Origin: Lachnospiraceae bacterium | Lineage (GTDB): Bacteria > Bacillota > Clostridia > Lachnospirales > Lachnospiraceae | DNA length: 64,000 nt | Reading direction: 5' to 3' | Assembly: GCA_022791815.1 (NCBI GenBank) | Contig: JAAVZU010000015.1 | Span: 1-64,000 of the forward strand | Part shown: positions 45,767 to 55,351 of the stretch, one piece after another | Numbering within the stretch: the stretch's first letter is position 1 | How the letters are laid out: every line of letters starts with the position of its first letter | The notes under the pieces: model-generated | What the model was told of the DNA's origin: nothing | Databases searched by the model: none | Seen by the model: the letters and a program-made list of their open reading frames with translations, nothing else | Made by a program: the position numbers and the translations under genes

Positions 45767-46744
45767 ATGAATTATCAGTATTTTTATAAACAATTGGTTC
45801 AAAGTTTACAGGAAAAATTAGGTGAAGAATATCAAGTAAAGATCACAGATATTGAAAAAAATAATGGTGTATTTTTAGAAGGTATCATTATTATAAAAGA
45901 GGAAAGTCAGATTTCTCCTAATATTTATCTGGAATATTTTTATGATCGTTATAGGGAGGGTGAAAGTTTAGAGGAGATTATAGAAGAAATCCTTAACATG
46001 TATTATGAGACAATGAACCACAGCCCAGTACAGATAGATCAGCTTACAGAGTTAAAAAAGCATGAGGATAATATTTTCTTTCGCTTGATAAATTATAAAA
46101 TGAATAAAAGATTTTTGGATAAAGTACCTCATATCCGTTATTTAGAGTTTGCCATTACTTTTCATTGCTTATTGGAAAAGCAAGAATATGGAATCCAGTC
46201 ATTTTGTATCAATGAAACGATACGTCAGGAATGGGGGGTTTGTCTGGAACAATTATACCAGTTTGCATTGAAAAATACACCAATCTTGTTTCCTCCTAAA
46301 ATACAATCCATGGAAAAGATGATGTACCAGATTATAGAAAATCCTAAGAAAGGTTTATCTTCTGTAGAAAAATGGTATCCGGCGGAAGAAACAGACTATC
46401 AAGGACATTATGAAAAAACATTAGAGAATATGATATTGGATATAGATGATTCAGATGAAACATATATGTATGTTTTAAGTAATGGATTAGGCATATATGG
46501 TGCTAGTGCATTGCTCTACCCAAATGTTTTAGAATACTTTGCAAAAAGAAGTGGAAAGAATCTTTATTTGTTACCTTCCAGCATTCATGAATGGATTATT
46601 GTACTTCAACAGGAAGAATATAGTGAAGAATTATTAAAAGATATGGTGCATGATGTTAATCATACACAGGTGGCTAGTGATGAGGTTTTGTCTAATCAGG
46701 TCTTTTTTTACAATAAAGATACGAAACGAATAGAAGGAGAATAA
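45767..46744 (+). CDS. DUF5688 family protein (325 aa)
   Basis: Soluble protein with no signal peptide. The C-terminal segment (about residues 235-300: YVLSNGLGIYGASALLYPNV, then YLLPSSIHEWIIV) is the recognisable DUF5688 signature. The N-terminal part (about 1-60) has the LVQSLQEKLG...ITDIEKNNGV layout of the family. From memory this family is common in Lachnospiraceae, sometimes in many copies. Function unknown. AAAAGGAG before the ATG. Followed at once by a copy of the MITE-like end sequence. Confidence 0.75.
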   Translation: MNYQYFYKQLVQSLQEKLGEEYQVKITDIEKNNGVFLEGIIIIKEESQISPNIYLEYFYDRYREGESLEEIIEEILNMYYETMNHSPVQIDQLTELKKHEDNIFFRLINYKMNKRFLDKVPHIRYLEFAITFHCLLEKQEYGIQSFCINETIRQEWGVCLEQLYQFALKNTPILFPPKIQSMEKMMYQIIENPKKGLSSVEKWYPAEETDYQGHYEKTLENMILDIDDSDETYMYVLSNGLGIYGASALLYPNVLEYFAKRSGKNLYLLPSSIHEWIIVLQQEEYSEELLKDMVHDVNHTQVASDEVLSNQVFFYNKDTKRIEGE

Positions 46745-46747
46745 TAA

Positions 46748-46801
46748 ATATGTAAATCTGCACAGAATAATTTAAGTTAATAAGAGTTTCGCAATTGCCT
46801 A
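46748..46801. repeat. solo copy of the MITE-like element's right end
   Basis: ATGTAAATCTGCACAGAATA and ATTTAAGTTAATAAGAGTTT, then CGCAATTGCCTAG, closely matching 24098-24150 of the element beside degV. Located between the DUF5688 gene and the dehydrogenase gene. Confidence 0.65.
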
Positions 46802-46872
46802 GTTACAATAAAATAAAAAAGGATAGAATGTAAGAAAACGTTTATACTAAGATGGAATGGAGGTATTGGAGT

Positions 46873-47853
46873 ATGTATAAGATTAGTTTCTATAATACAA
46901 AAAGTTATGATAAAATTTCTTTTGATAAACTTAAGAATGAATATCAAATGGATATTGAGTATCACAAATACAAATTAAACGAAAAAACAGTTAAATTTGC
47001 AGAAGGCAGTGATGCTGTGGTTGCATTTGTAAATGATACAATAAATGAAAAAGTTATTGACAAATTGTGCGAATATGGAATTGGTGTTATTGCTATGCGG
47101 TGTGCAGGTTTTAATAACGTAGACTTAGCTTATGCAAAAGATAAAGTAAAGGTTTTGCGAGTACCTGCATATTCTCCATATTCTGTAGCAGAACATACTA
47201 TGGGATTATTACTTTCCTTGAATCGTAAACTTTATCGGGCTTATAACCGGACGAGAGAATTTAATTTCAGCTTAAATGGATTAACTGGATTTGATTTGCG
47301 TGGAAAGACAATTGGTGTGGTTGGAACAGGAAATATTGGAAGAACATTTATTGATGTTTGTAAAGGATTTCAGCTAAATATATTGGCATATGATCCATAT
47401 CCTATAAAAGATTCTGATATCCATTATGTAGATTTCCAAGAAATATGTGAAAAGTCAGATATAATCTCTTTGCATTGCCCTTTGGTAAAAGAAAATTATC
47501 ACTTAATCAATGAAGAATCTATCTCTAAAATGAAAAAAGGAGTATTTATTTTAAATACTTCAAGAGGAGGCTTGATTGATAGTGAAGCATTATTAAAAGG
47601 GTTGATTTCACAAAAAATAGGTGCAGCTGGACTGGATGTATACGAAGATGAAACGGATATTTTCTATGAAGATTGCTCAGGAAAAATTGTAGAAGATGAT
47701 GTGCTGGCAAGACTTATTTCTATGCCGAATGTGTTTGTTACATCTCATCAAGCTTTCCTTACAAACGAGGCATTGGCAAATATTGCAGAAGCAACTTTGG
47801 AAAATTTGTCAGACTACTTTGAGGGAAGACCACTAAAAAATTTAGTACAATAA
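46873..47853 (+). CDS. D-2-hydroxyacid dehydrogenase (D-lactate dehydrogenase type)
   Basis: NAD-dependent enzyme. ATG 46873 (MYKISFYNTKSYD) with GGAGG upstream is preferred over the in-frame ATG at 46852, giving 326 aa. IAMRCAGFNNVDL (substrate Arg/Gly loop), VRVPAYSPYSVAEHTMGLLLSL, the NAD loop GVVGTGNIGRTFIDVC, HCPLVKENYHLI, ILNTSRGGLIDSEAL (Arg), GLDVYEDETDIFYED (Glu) and TSHQAFLTNEAL (His). The YEDETDIFYED motif is the typical D-LDH form, pointing to pyruvate/D-lactate. Confidence 0.9.
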   Translation: MYKISFYNTKSYDKISFDKLKNEYQMDIEYHKYKLNEKTVKFAEGSDAVVAFVNDTINEKVIDKLCEYGIGVIAMRCAGFNNVDLAYAKDKVKVLRVPAYSPYSVAEHTMGLLLSLNRKLYRAYNRTREFNFSLNGLTGFDLRGKTIGVVGTGNIGRTFIDVCKGFQLNILAYDPYPIKDSDIHYVDFQEICEKSDIISLHCPLVKENYHLINEESISKMKKGVFILNTSRGGLIDSEALLKGLISQKIGAAGLDVYEDETDIFYEDCSGKIVEDDVLARLISMPNVFVTSHQAFLTNEALANIAEATLENLSDYFEGRPLKNLVQ

Positions 47854-47881
47854 TTTTAGCAACTATAAATACATTTTTAAT

Positions 47882-47932
47882 AAATGAATCACTTGATTTA
47901 TGTTTGCAAAAAATCTAAGTGATTCATTTATC
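47882..47932. terminator. hairpin between convergent genes, probable bidirectional terminator
   Basis: AAATGAATCACTT (47882-47894) pairs perfectly with AAGTGATTCATTT (47917-47929). Flanked by A/T. It separates the dehydrogenase from the flavin reductase. Confidence 0.6.
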
Positions 47933-47986
47933 ATAGAAGACTATGTGTATGAGTTAGTAAACTAGTGAAAACAGCAGGTCCGCTTA

Positions 47987-48493
47987 TTATTTAGTTAAGA
48001 CTTTTTGAATTTCGCAAACATACATGTGATGATAATCTTTGTCTGCGTACCATTTTTCAATACAGCTCTTATCTATAAAACAAGCTTCTTGCATTTCCTG
48101 CTTGTAAAGTTTCTTTAAACAGAAAACAGTAGATGCCTCTTCAAAATAAGGAGTACTATCTTCAAAGACAGTAGTAAGATTCATTTCTTTTATTTTATCC
48201 ACATCTTTACCAGAATGGGAACCCATATAAGAGAGCATGGATCGCATAGAATCATCATAAAAACTGAGAGAAAATGTTTCATTGTTATCTACAAAAGTTT
48301 TTGTATAACGTTGTGGACGGATAAACACAAAAGCAACAGGTTTGCCCCACATAATACCTACACCGCCCCAAGAGACTGTCATGGTATTTACTTTATCTTT
48401 TGTTCCTGCAGTTACAAGTCCCCAATCTTTCCCAATTAAGATAAATGGGTTCTTCTGTAATTCTTCAGGTGTAATGGTTTTCCAATTTGACAT
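47987..48493 (-). CDS. flavin reductase-like FMN-binding protein (168 aa)
   Basis: Split-barrel flavoprotein of the DIM6/NTAB (flavin_reduct) group. WKTITPEELQKNPFILIGKD, DKVNTMTVSWGGVGIMWGKP, FIRPQRYTKTFVDNNETFSLSF and a C-terminal YHHMYVCEIQKV are typical of the clostridial members. Likely reduces or binds FMN; the partner is unknown. Minus strand, with AAAGGAGG before its start and convergent with the dehydrogenase. Confidence 0.85.
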   Translation of the reverse strand: MSNWKTITPEELQKNPFILIGKDWGLVTAGTKDKVNTMTVSWGGVGIMWGKPVAFVFIRPQRYTKTFVDNNETFSLSFYDDSMRSMLSYMGSHSGKDVDKIKEMNLTTVFEDSTPYFEEASTVFCLKKLYKQEMQEACFIDKSCIEKWYADKDYHHMYVCEIQKVLTK

Positions 48494-48659
48494 AGTTTAA
48501 ATCCTCCTTTAAATTTATTCATAGGTGTGTGAAATAGAATATCACATTGGATAATTTTTCATCTACTTCAATTATCTTACATGATATAACCAAAATTCAC
48601 AAGGAAAAAAAGAGATTGTTCTTTATTTTATTCAAAAGTGCAAAAAAATATTTTTGGTA

Positions 48660-48688
48660 TTGATATAAAAAAAAATAAAGACTATAAT
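48660..48688 (+). promoter_or_regulatory. promoter of mecA
   Basis: TTGATA at 48660-48665, 17-bp spacer, TATAAT at 48683-48688, about 50 bp before the mecA start. Confidence 0.75.
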
Positions 48689-48739
48689 AGACATGTTATA
48701 AAATATTGTTTCTTATGCCAATAAGGGGAGGTACATCTT

Positions 48740-49450
48740 ATGACTTTTCAAAAATTAGATGAACATACCGTTCGTTGTATTTTATCAGAAGAAGATATGA
48801 ACGAACACGGATTAAGGATAGAAGATTTTTTTACCAATAAGGATAAAGCCAGAAGTTTTTTAGAAGATGTGGTTAAACAAGCGCACGATGAAGTAGGATA
48901 TGAAACCAATGGCGATACATTAGCAATGCAGGTTATGCCCTTGCCTAAGAATGGTTTGGCAATTACTTTTTCAGAACGGTCTGAACATGCATTGCAGAGC
49001 ATGTTAGGTCACATTCGTTCTGCTATCGAAGGCATTCAGAATCAGGAATTAGATGAAATGCTAGAACAGGTTATGGATGAAGAAGATATTGATAACTCTG
49101 ATAAAAAGAAAGTTAGTAAAAAGGTTGACAAGAAAGAGAAAAAGACATTTTTCAGGGTTTATCAATTTGAAACATTAGAAGAAGTAGAAGATTTTTGTCA
49201 GACAGTCCCAGAAACTATGAATATAAAAAGCCAATTGTATAAAGATAAAAAGAATGGAATATTCTATTTAACCATTGAAAAGGGACGGATTGCTATTAAA
49301 AATTTGGAAAAAATATGTTTTTGTGCAGAAGATTTTGCTAGTTTAGTTTCTGAACAGGAAGCATATTTAGAGTATTGTAAGGAACATTTTAAGTGTATGA
49401 TAAAAAAAGGTGCAGTAAAAGTGATGAGAAGTTTAGCAGTAATGAATTAG
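48740..49450 (+). CDS. mecA: adaptor protein MecA
   Basis: 236 aa. The N-terminal domain (MTFQKLDEHTVRCILSEEDMNEHGLRIEDFF) is the substrate-binding part of MecA, which hands targets to the ClpC ATPase. Then an acidic/Lys linker (about 100-135, DEEDIDNSDKKKVSKKVDKK) and the C-terminal ClpC-binding domain (FFRVYQFETLEEVEDFCQTV, LYKDKKNGIFYLTIEKG). Length and layout are those of Firmicutes MecA. Single-gene unit with promoter and terminator. Confidence 0.95.
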   Translation: MTFQKLDEHTVRCILSEEDMNEHGLRIEDFFTNKDKARSFLEDVVKQAHDEVGYETNGDTLAMQVMPLPKNGLAITFSERSEHALQSMLGHIRSAIEGIQNQELDEMLEQVMDEEDIDNSDKKKVSKKVDKKEKKTFFRVYQFETLEEVEDFCQTVPETMNIKSQLYKDKKNGIFYLTIEKGRIAIKNLEKICFCAEDFASLVSEQEAYLEYCKEHFKCMIKKGAVKVMRSLAVMN

Positions 49451-49473
49451 GTAGTCGTCAGGCTGCCTTTTTT
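49449..49473 (+). terminator. terminator of mecA
   Basis: AGGTAG pairs with CTGCCT (one G-U) over an 8-nt loop, followed by TTTTT. The stem starts inside the stop codon. Confidence 0.7.
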
Positions 49474-49560
49474 ATATCGTAAGAAAGTTCTTCGTTTTTC
49501 TATCATATAAAAAATAATTATGAGCAAATAACCTCAAGATTGAGGGAGAGCAGGAATAGC
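49468..49560. repeat. interspersed repeat family A, third copy
   Basis: TTTTTTATATCGTAAGAAAG, TTCTATCATATAAAAAA, ATAATTATGAGCAA, CCTCAAGATTGAGGGAGAG. Same order as 42997-43130. The middle shows independent point changes, including some preserving the outer pairing. Confidence 0.65.
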
Positions 49561-49726
49561 CTAATGTGAATATTCTGGTAAAATTTCAATGATATGGCTG
49601 AATAGTAAGTTATTGTGACGAAGAGGAACCATTATAAAGAAACAGAAAATATGCCGATATATTAAGAGTATGAAAATTATAGATATTACTTTACTGGTAT
49701 AGTACAACAAAGGAGTGACAGCTTGT

Positions 49727-52700
49727 ATGAGTGAGAGAGAAGATTGTAAATCGGATTTGCCAGAAGGAGTAAAAGAAGCACTTGAAATCTCCAGTTATAT
49801 ACAAGAAGTGAAAAAAAATGGGGATTTAGATCAATTGACATTCTCCGCAAGAAAGACATTAAAAGAAAATAAAGAAAAGGTGGAGGCACCTTCTGAAATT
49901 GCAATAGACAACGAAGAAGTAAAAGAATATATATCAGGACCTTCCATGGAAGAGATTTTTTGTGAATCGGAGGAAAGGACTATTCCAAAGCAGGAATCAG
50001 AAAAGTTTCAGGCAATAGAAACACAAGAGAAGAAATCTCATAAAGAAAAAGACGAAATTTCTGTAGATGAAACTGAAAGAAAAGTTGAAACTGAGGTTCT
50101 GCAGATAGGACATGAGGAAGCATCTGTATTACATGTGAAAGAGGATACACATTCTAATGATACAGGGATAACAAGTAATAGGACTGCTTTAGATTCTTTT
50201 CATAGAGGATTATATTTATCTATTTCAGTAATTTGGAATATAATCCGATGCGGTTTGACCGGATTATACCGTACCTTTAAATTTATGGTTAATATGTTTA
50301 CTGTACTATTGATTGTAACAATAATTGGGGGATGTATTATTTTTGCCAGATACCACACTTTATATACTAGTATAAGGCAAACAGAATATGACCGGATTGC
50401 AAATTTATCTACAGATACTTTTTCAAATTTGAATAGTACCAGAGTATATGATAATAAAGGGAAGTTATTAGCAGAGCTTACCAGTGCAGATTATGAATAT
50501 GTGGAGATTAACAATGTATCCAGATATATTCAAGAAGGCTATATTGCAGTAGAAGATAAGAATTTTAAAGAGCATATAGGTTTTGATCTTAAGGGAATTG
50601 CAAGAGCCGGAGTGGCTTTGGTAAAAAATAGTGGTGCAATTACCCAAGGAGGAAGTACCATTACCCAGCAAGTGGTAAAAAATACGTTATTAACTTCTGA
50701 GCAGACTTATGTACGAAAGTGTGCAGAGATATTATTAGCAATGGATATGGAGAAGAAGTTTACGAAGGCACAGATTATGGAATTTTATGTAAATTCTAAC
50801 TTTTATGGAAATCAATGCTATGGTGTGGAAGCTGCCTGCCAGTATTATTTTGGAAAGTCTGCTTTGGATGTAAATATTTCGGAAGCTGCAATGATTGTTG
50901 GGATGTCTAACAGCCCAAGTAAATATAATCCTGTAGCAAATTATGATTTGTCTATTGAAAAGAGAAACAGTGTTCTAAATAAAATGTATGATAATGGTGT
51001 AATTACTAATGAAGAAAAAGAAGAAGCCATAGCAGATCCATTATTGGTGGTAGAGAAACGTACAGAAGCCTTAAATGAAAATTATCAGGTGAGTTATGCA
51101 ATATATAGTGCCGTTGTTACGCTTATGGAGAAAGATGGTTTTGAATTTGAATATTCATTTGAAGACAGGGAAAGCTATGATAAATACCGTGAAAAATATT
51201 CGGAGGCATATAGTGCAAAATCAGAACAGGTAAGAAGCGGTGGATACGATATTTATACTTCACTAGACAGCAAGCAACAGAAAAAATTGCAAAAGTCTGT
51301 GGACAGTGTTTTAAGCGGATTTTCTGAAAAACAAGATGATGGACGTTATGCTGTACAGGGTGCTGCTGTATGTGTCAATAACCAAACTGGATATGTTACA
51401 GCTATTGTTGGTGGAAGAGGAAAAAAAGATCAGTATAACCGGGCATATCTTGCAAAACGGCAGCCAGGAAGTACGATTAAGCCTTTAATTGATTATGCAC
51501 CATCCTTTGAAACAGGGGAATATTATCCTTCCAAAATTATGGTTGATAAGCCTATAGAAAATGGACCCAAAAATTCAAATGGATCATACCGAGGAAAGGT
51601 TAGTATGAGAGAAGCGATTGCACGTTCTATTAACACTATAGCATATCAGACTTTACAAGGTATTGGTGTGAAAACAGGTTTATCTTATCTTGATAATATG
51701 CGGTTTAATTCTTTAACCTATGTAGATAATAATAACCTTACTGTCTCGATTGGCGGTTTTACTAATGGTGTCAGAGTGGTGGACATGGCAAAGGGATATA
51801 GTACCTTGGCGGCAGGTGGAACTTACATAGAGAGAACTTGTATCAAAAAGATTGAGCAACAAGGAGAAGGTGTGATATATGCAGATACCAAGACTTCTCA
51901 TGCTGTTTATTTAGAAGATACTGCATGGCTTATGACAAACTGTTTGAGGGGAACTATGGAACTTTCTTATGGAACGGGACATGGATGTGCTTTAGAAGGA
52001 CAAATTTCAGCAGGAAAGACAGGAACTACAAATGAAAGCAAAGATGGCTGGTTCTGTGGATATACCACCAGATATACCACGGTTGTATGGGTTGGAAGAG
52101 ATGATAATAAAAGTATAACTGGCATGTATGGAGCAACTTATGCAGGAAGAATTTGGCAAAGTTATATGGATGATATTCATACTGGTTTAGAAAAAGAGGA
52201 TTTTGTAAAGCCAGATACTGTGAAAAAGAAAAACATTGATTCTAACGGAGTTCCCACAGATAGAGAGACGGGAAAAAAGGATTATTTTTCCAGTTATGCA
52301 GAGAATAAACGTTCTTTGTTAGAACAACAAAAAGAAGAAAAAAGAGCAATTAAAAATGCCGAAAAAATAGTTTCTGCTTTTGAAAATTTTTATATTGAAA
52401 AAGTAGAAGATTGTTATGAAGTAGAATCAAAATATCAGGAAGCAATAAATTCTGTTATTAATATTGGTGATGCAGATACTAGAATTGCACTTAGTACTAG
52501 AATTGCAGATAAATATTCAGAATTAAAAGCTGAGTTAAAAAACTGGGAAAGTGTTATGGCAGCCTATGAAATTGAACAGGCAAGAAAGAAGCAGGAAGAA
52601 CAAAATGCTGCAACAAAAGCTGCCCAAAAAGCAAAAGAGGAAAGAGAAAAGAATTTGGCAATTACCCGTTTTCGTAATGCATTAAATGTGGTAAAACAAA

Positions 52701-53044
52701 CAACAGATTGGGTGACAGACTATACTTATGAAATGTTGGATTTAGCATCTACATATTTAACACAATGTGCAGCTTATGAAGAGTATGATTCACTACTTGC
52801 AGAGTATAATGCAGAAAAACAAAGAATTGCAGCTTTGGCAGCAAAAAATGCAGCAGATATACAAGCAGAGCAGCAAAATCAAGCAGCACAAGCATCTGCA
52901 AAAGCGAACCGAATAGAAAGAGACCGGCAGAGAGTGGAAAAAGAAAAAAAGGAAGCAGAAAATCGGATTATTGTCACAAGAAGACCAGCTGTTACTGAAA
53001 GACCACCAGTTACGGTTAATCCCAATAATACATATATGCCTTAA
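49727..53044 (+). CDS. class A penicillin-binding protein (PBP1A-type) with long cytoplasmic and C-terminal extensions
   Basis: Bifunctional peptidoglycan polymerase of about 1105 aa. An acidic cytoplasmic tail of about 185 residues, one helix (VNMFTVLLIVTIIGGCIIFA), then GT51 transglycosylase (VEDKNFKEHIGFDLKGIARA, QGGSTITQQVVKNTLL). The transpeptidase has SxxK in QPGSTIKPLIDYAP (Ser about 582), SIN and KTGT in AGKTGTTNESKDGWF. A tail of about 250 residues is a long Lys/Glu/Ala coiled coil ending in a Pro-rich piece. The frame opens at GTG 49715, inside the AGGAG site, so ATG 49727 is the likelier start. Confidence 0.95.
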   Translation: MSEREDCKSDLPEGVKEALEISSYIQEVKKNGDLDQLTFSARKTLKENKEKVEAPSEIAIDNEEVKEYISGPSMEEIFCESEERTIPKQESEKFQAIETQEKKSHKEKDEISVDETERKVETEVLQIGHEEASVLHVKEDTHSNDTGITSNRTALDSFHRGLYLSISVIWNIIRCGLTGLYRTFKFMVNMFTVLLIVTIIGGCIIFARYHTLYTSIRQTEYDRIANLSTDTFSNLNSTRVYDNKGKLLAELTSADYEYVEINNVSRYIQEGYIAVEDKNFKEHIGFDLKGIARAGVALVKNSGAITQGGSTITQQVVKNTLLTSEQTYVRKCAEILLAMDMEKKFTKAQIMEFYVNSNFYGNQCYGVEAACQYYFGKSALDVNISEAAMIVGMSNSPSKYNPVANYDLSIEKRNSVLNKMYDNGVITNEEKEEAIADPLLVVEKRTEALNENYQVSYAIYSAVVTLMEKDGFEFEYSFEDRESYDKYREKYSEAYSAKSEQVRSGGYDIYTSLDSKQQKKLQKSVDSVLSGFSEKQDDGRYAVQGAAVCVNNQTGYVTAIVGGRGKKDQYNRAYLAKRQPGSTIKPLIDYAPSFETGEYYPSKIMVDKPIENGPKNSNGSYRGKVSMREAIARSINTIAYQTLQGIGVKTGLSYLDNMRFNSLTYVDNNNLTVSIGGFTNGVRVVDMAKGYSTLAAGGTYIERTCIKKIEQQGEGVIYADTKTSHAVYLEDTAWLMTNCLRGTMELSYGTGHGCALEGQISAGKTGTTNESKDGWFCGYTTRYTTVVWVGRDDNKSITGMYGATYAGRIWQSYMDDIHTGLEKEDFVKPDTVKKKNIDSNGVPTDRETGKKDYFSSYAENKRSLLEQQKEEKRAIKNAEKIVSAFENFYIEKVEDCYEVESKYQEAINSVINIGDADTRIALSTRIADKYSELKAELKNWESVMAAYEIEQARKKQEEQNAATKAAQKAKEEREKNLAITRFRNALNVVKQTTDWVTDYTYEMLDLASTYLTQCAAYEEYDSLLAEYNAEKQRIAALAAKNAADIQAEQQNQAAQASAKANRIERDRQRVEKEKKEAENRIIVTRRPAVTERPPVTVNPNNTYMP

Positions 53045-53110
53045 TTTAAGCATCCTCTGAAAAACATAATAAAACATTGCGGATTAAAGATTAGAATGTA
53101 GGAGATTAAA

Positions 53111-53722
53111 ATGACAATTTTTTTACTATTAGCAGGTGGTATGCTATTTCTTGTATTAACAGGAATTATCATTGCTATTGATAACCACAAAAGAAAATAT
53201 AAAAAGAAAATACTTGCTTTTCATTGGCGGATTATTGGGATTGTCACTACTGTTTTGGCTTTTGTATGTTTAACACAGTTTACAGGTAAAATTTTAAATT
53301 TTGAAGGTACAGAATGTGGAGATAGAAAAATACTTCTCCGTACTACAACAAGGCTGGCAGATGTAAAGATACCAAGTAAAAATGCTACATTAGATACTAC
53401 TTTGGAAGAAGGGTATGAGCAGATATTGGAAGGAATTGAGAAAGGTTCAAGAGAAATAAAGCTGGAATATGTGGATGCCTTGCTAAATAAAAAGCATCTT
53501 GTGCTTGAGGAGATCCGGGAAGTAAAATATAGTAAAGATTTGACGGCAAAACAAGTACAATTTGTTGAATACTTAGTAATAGAAAAAGATGGACATTTTA
53601 CAAAACCAGGAATTCACTATTATATTATATTTGGGCAGGATTTGTTGGAAGAAAAAGAAAAGGAAAAAGAAGAATCGAAGAAGAAAACAGATAACAAAAA
53701 ATCGTCAGGAAAAAAGAAATAG
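53111..53722 (+). CDS. membrane protein of unknown function (203 aa)
   Basis: Two N-terminal hydrophobic helices (about 3-22 and 41-60), then an outer domain of about 110 residues with beta-rich and charged stretches, and a very basic Lys tail (KKTDNKKSSGKKK). GTAGGAG before the ATG. It lies 66 bp after the PBP gene and before a DD-carboxypeptidase, so a cell-envelope role is plausible but not shown by any motif. Confidence 0.6.
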   Translation: MTIFLLLAGGMLFLVLTGIIIAIDNHKRKYKKKILAFHWRIIGIVTTVLAFVCLTQFTGKILNFEGTECGDRKILLRTTTRLADVKIPSKNATLDTTLEEGYEQILEGIEKGSREIKLEYVDALLNKKHLVLEEIREVKYSKDLTAKQVQFVEYLVIEKDGHFTKPGIHYYIIFGQDLLEEKEKEKEESKKKTDNKKSSGKKK

Positions 53723-53885
53723 AAATCAAAATAGCAATAACTGCCTTATTTTTTTCTTATTGTGTATGCTTTGACTAAGGATAAAATTTATAAAACTTGG
53801 ATTTAATTAAGCAAATCTTTGCGTATGTTCTTAATAGTTATTTAGATGCATACTATAGCAAGAGAGAGAAAAAAGGTAGGATATT

Positions 53886-55142
53886 ATGAATAATAAAGCT
53901 TGGATGAGAAAGATTGGTTTGCTTTTTTTATTGTGTGGATGTGCCTATTTTTTATTGGGACGGATGGAGAATAGGATTTTACAATATGAGAAACATTTTC
54001 AAAAGGGAATGGGAAAGGGAGAAAGTACAACAACCATCCTATATGAAAAAAAGGGTGTAACAATAGAAAAAAAAGAACCAGACACATTATATGCCCGTTC
54101 CGCTGCATTGTATGATGCAAATGGAGAGCGTGTTTTATTTGGTAAAAAACAGAATACAAAAATGGCAATGGCGAGTACTACAAAAATAATGACTTGTATT
54201 GTAATTCTGGAATATGGTGGTATAGATGATGTGGTTACTGTATCTAAAAATGCTGCCAGACAACCAGATGTGCAGCTAAACATAAATACAGGAGAACAAT
54301 ATCATCTTAAGGATTTGCTTTATTCTTTGATGTTGGAAAGTCATAATGATGTGGCAGTGGCTCTTGCAGAACATGTAGGCGGAAGTGTTGAGGGATTTGC
54401 AAGTCTTATGAATAAAAAGGCAAAAGAGGTTGGATGTAATCAAACAAACTTTGTTACTCCAAATGGTTTGGATGCAACAGAACATTATACAACAGCAGAA
54501 GAATTATGTAAAATTGCTGCTTATGCTATAAAAAATAAGGACTTTTTAGAAATTATCAGTACACCCAGCCATTCCTTTCAAGAGATTACGAAAGGAAAAA
54601 GTTTTTCTGTATCAAACAAGAACCGTTTTTTACAAATGTATGATGGGGCAATTGGTGTAAAAACAGGATTTACAGGTAATGCGGGATATTGTTTTGTGGG
54701 AGCAGTAAAAAAGAATGAGAACGTTTTGGTTTCTGCAGTTCTTGGTTCTGGATGGCCGCCAAATAAGAATTATAAATGGAGTGATACCAAAGCACTTATG
54801 GATTATGGTTTTGCCTATTATTCCAAACAGGATTTTTTTCAAGAAGAGATTAGTTTACCACTCTTGCAGGTGCTAGCAGGAAAGGAAACAGAAGTTTCTT
54901 TAAAAACTAAAAAAATAACTGCCTCTATGTTATCAGATGGTCAGGACACAGAGAAGGTGGTAATGGAGCTAAAAGAAAATTTGGTAGCACCAATTAAGGC
55001 AAATGAGAAAGTAGGAAGTATATATTATTATTTGAATAATAAGATTTGGAAAGAAGAGCCAATTTACACAACAAAATCAGTAGATGGAGTGGATTTCTCT
55101 TTTGCATTGGAAAAGATATGGCAATGTTGGAAACTACTATGA
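53886..55142 (+). CDS. D-alanyl-D-alanine carboxypeptidase (peptidase S11)
   Basis: Removes the terminal D-Ala from peptidoglycan stem peptides. N-terminal membrane/signal segment (about 9-25), then the active-site triad: SxxK in MASTTKIM (Ser97, Lys100), SxN in ESHNDVAVAL (about 152) and KTG in GAIGVKTGFTG (about 259). The C-terminal PBP5-like domain is short. At 418 aa it resembles DacF. GGTAGGA precedes the ATG. Confidence 0.94.
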   Translation: MNNKAWMRKIGLLFLLCGCAYFLLGRMENRILQYEKHFQKGMGKGESTTTILYEKKGVTIEKKEPDTLYARSAALYDANGERVLFGKKQNTKMAMASTTKIMTCIVILEYGGIDDVVTVSKNAARQPDVQLNINTGEQYHLKDLLYSLMLESHNDVAVALAEHVGGSVEGFASLMNKKAKEVGCNQTNFVTPNGLDATEHYTTAEELCKIAAYAIKNKDFLEIISTPSHSFQEITKGKSFSVSNKNRFLQMYDGAIGVKTGFTGNAGYCFVGAVKKNENVLVSAVLGSGWPPNKNYKWSDTKALMDYGFAYYSKQDFFQEEISLPLLQVLAGKETEVSLKTKKITASMLSDGQDTEKVVMELKENLVAPIKANEKVGSIYYYLNNKIWKEEPIYTTKSVDGVDFSFALEKIWQCWKLL

Positions 55143-55351
55143 AAACTCTGATAAACTGATGTATTTTGCATAATCCTTAGAGAATTAGGCACTCTGCTCT
55201 TGTGGCAGTATTCATAATAACGGATATTTTCTTAAATAAGTTTCGGTTGCAAGGAAAAAGAAAAAAGGTTATAATGTTAGTTATGAAAATAGACGTGAGC
55301 GAAGAGACCACTTAGTCAAACTGTGAGCGGCAGGTAAAGGAGCATACATAA

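Noticed and set aside
49715..49726. GTG start for the penicillin-binding protein
   Set aside because: The GTG overlaps the AGGAG ribosome site; the ATG at 49727 is the first usable start.
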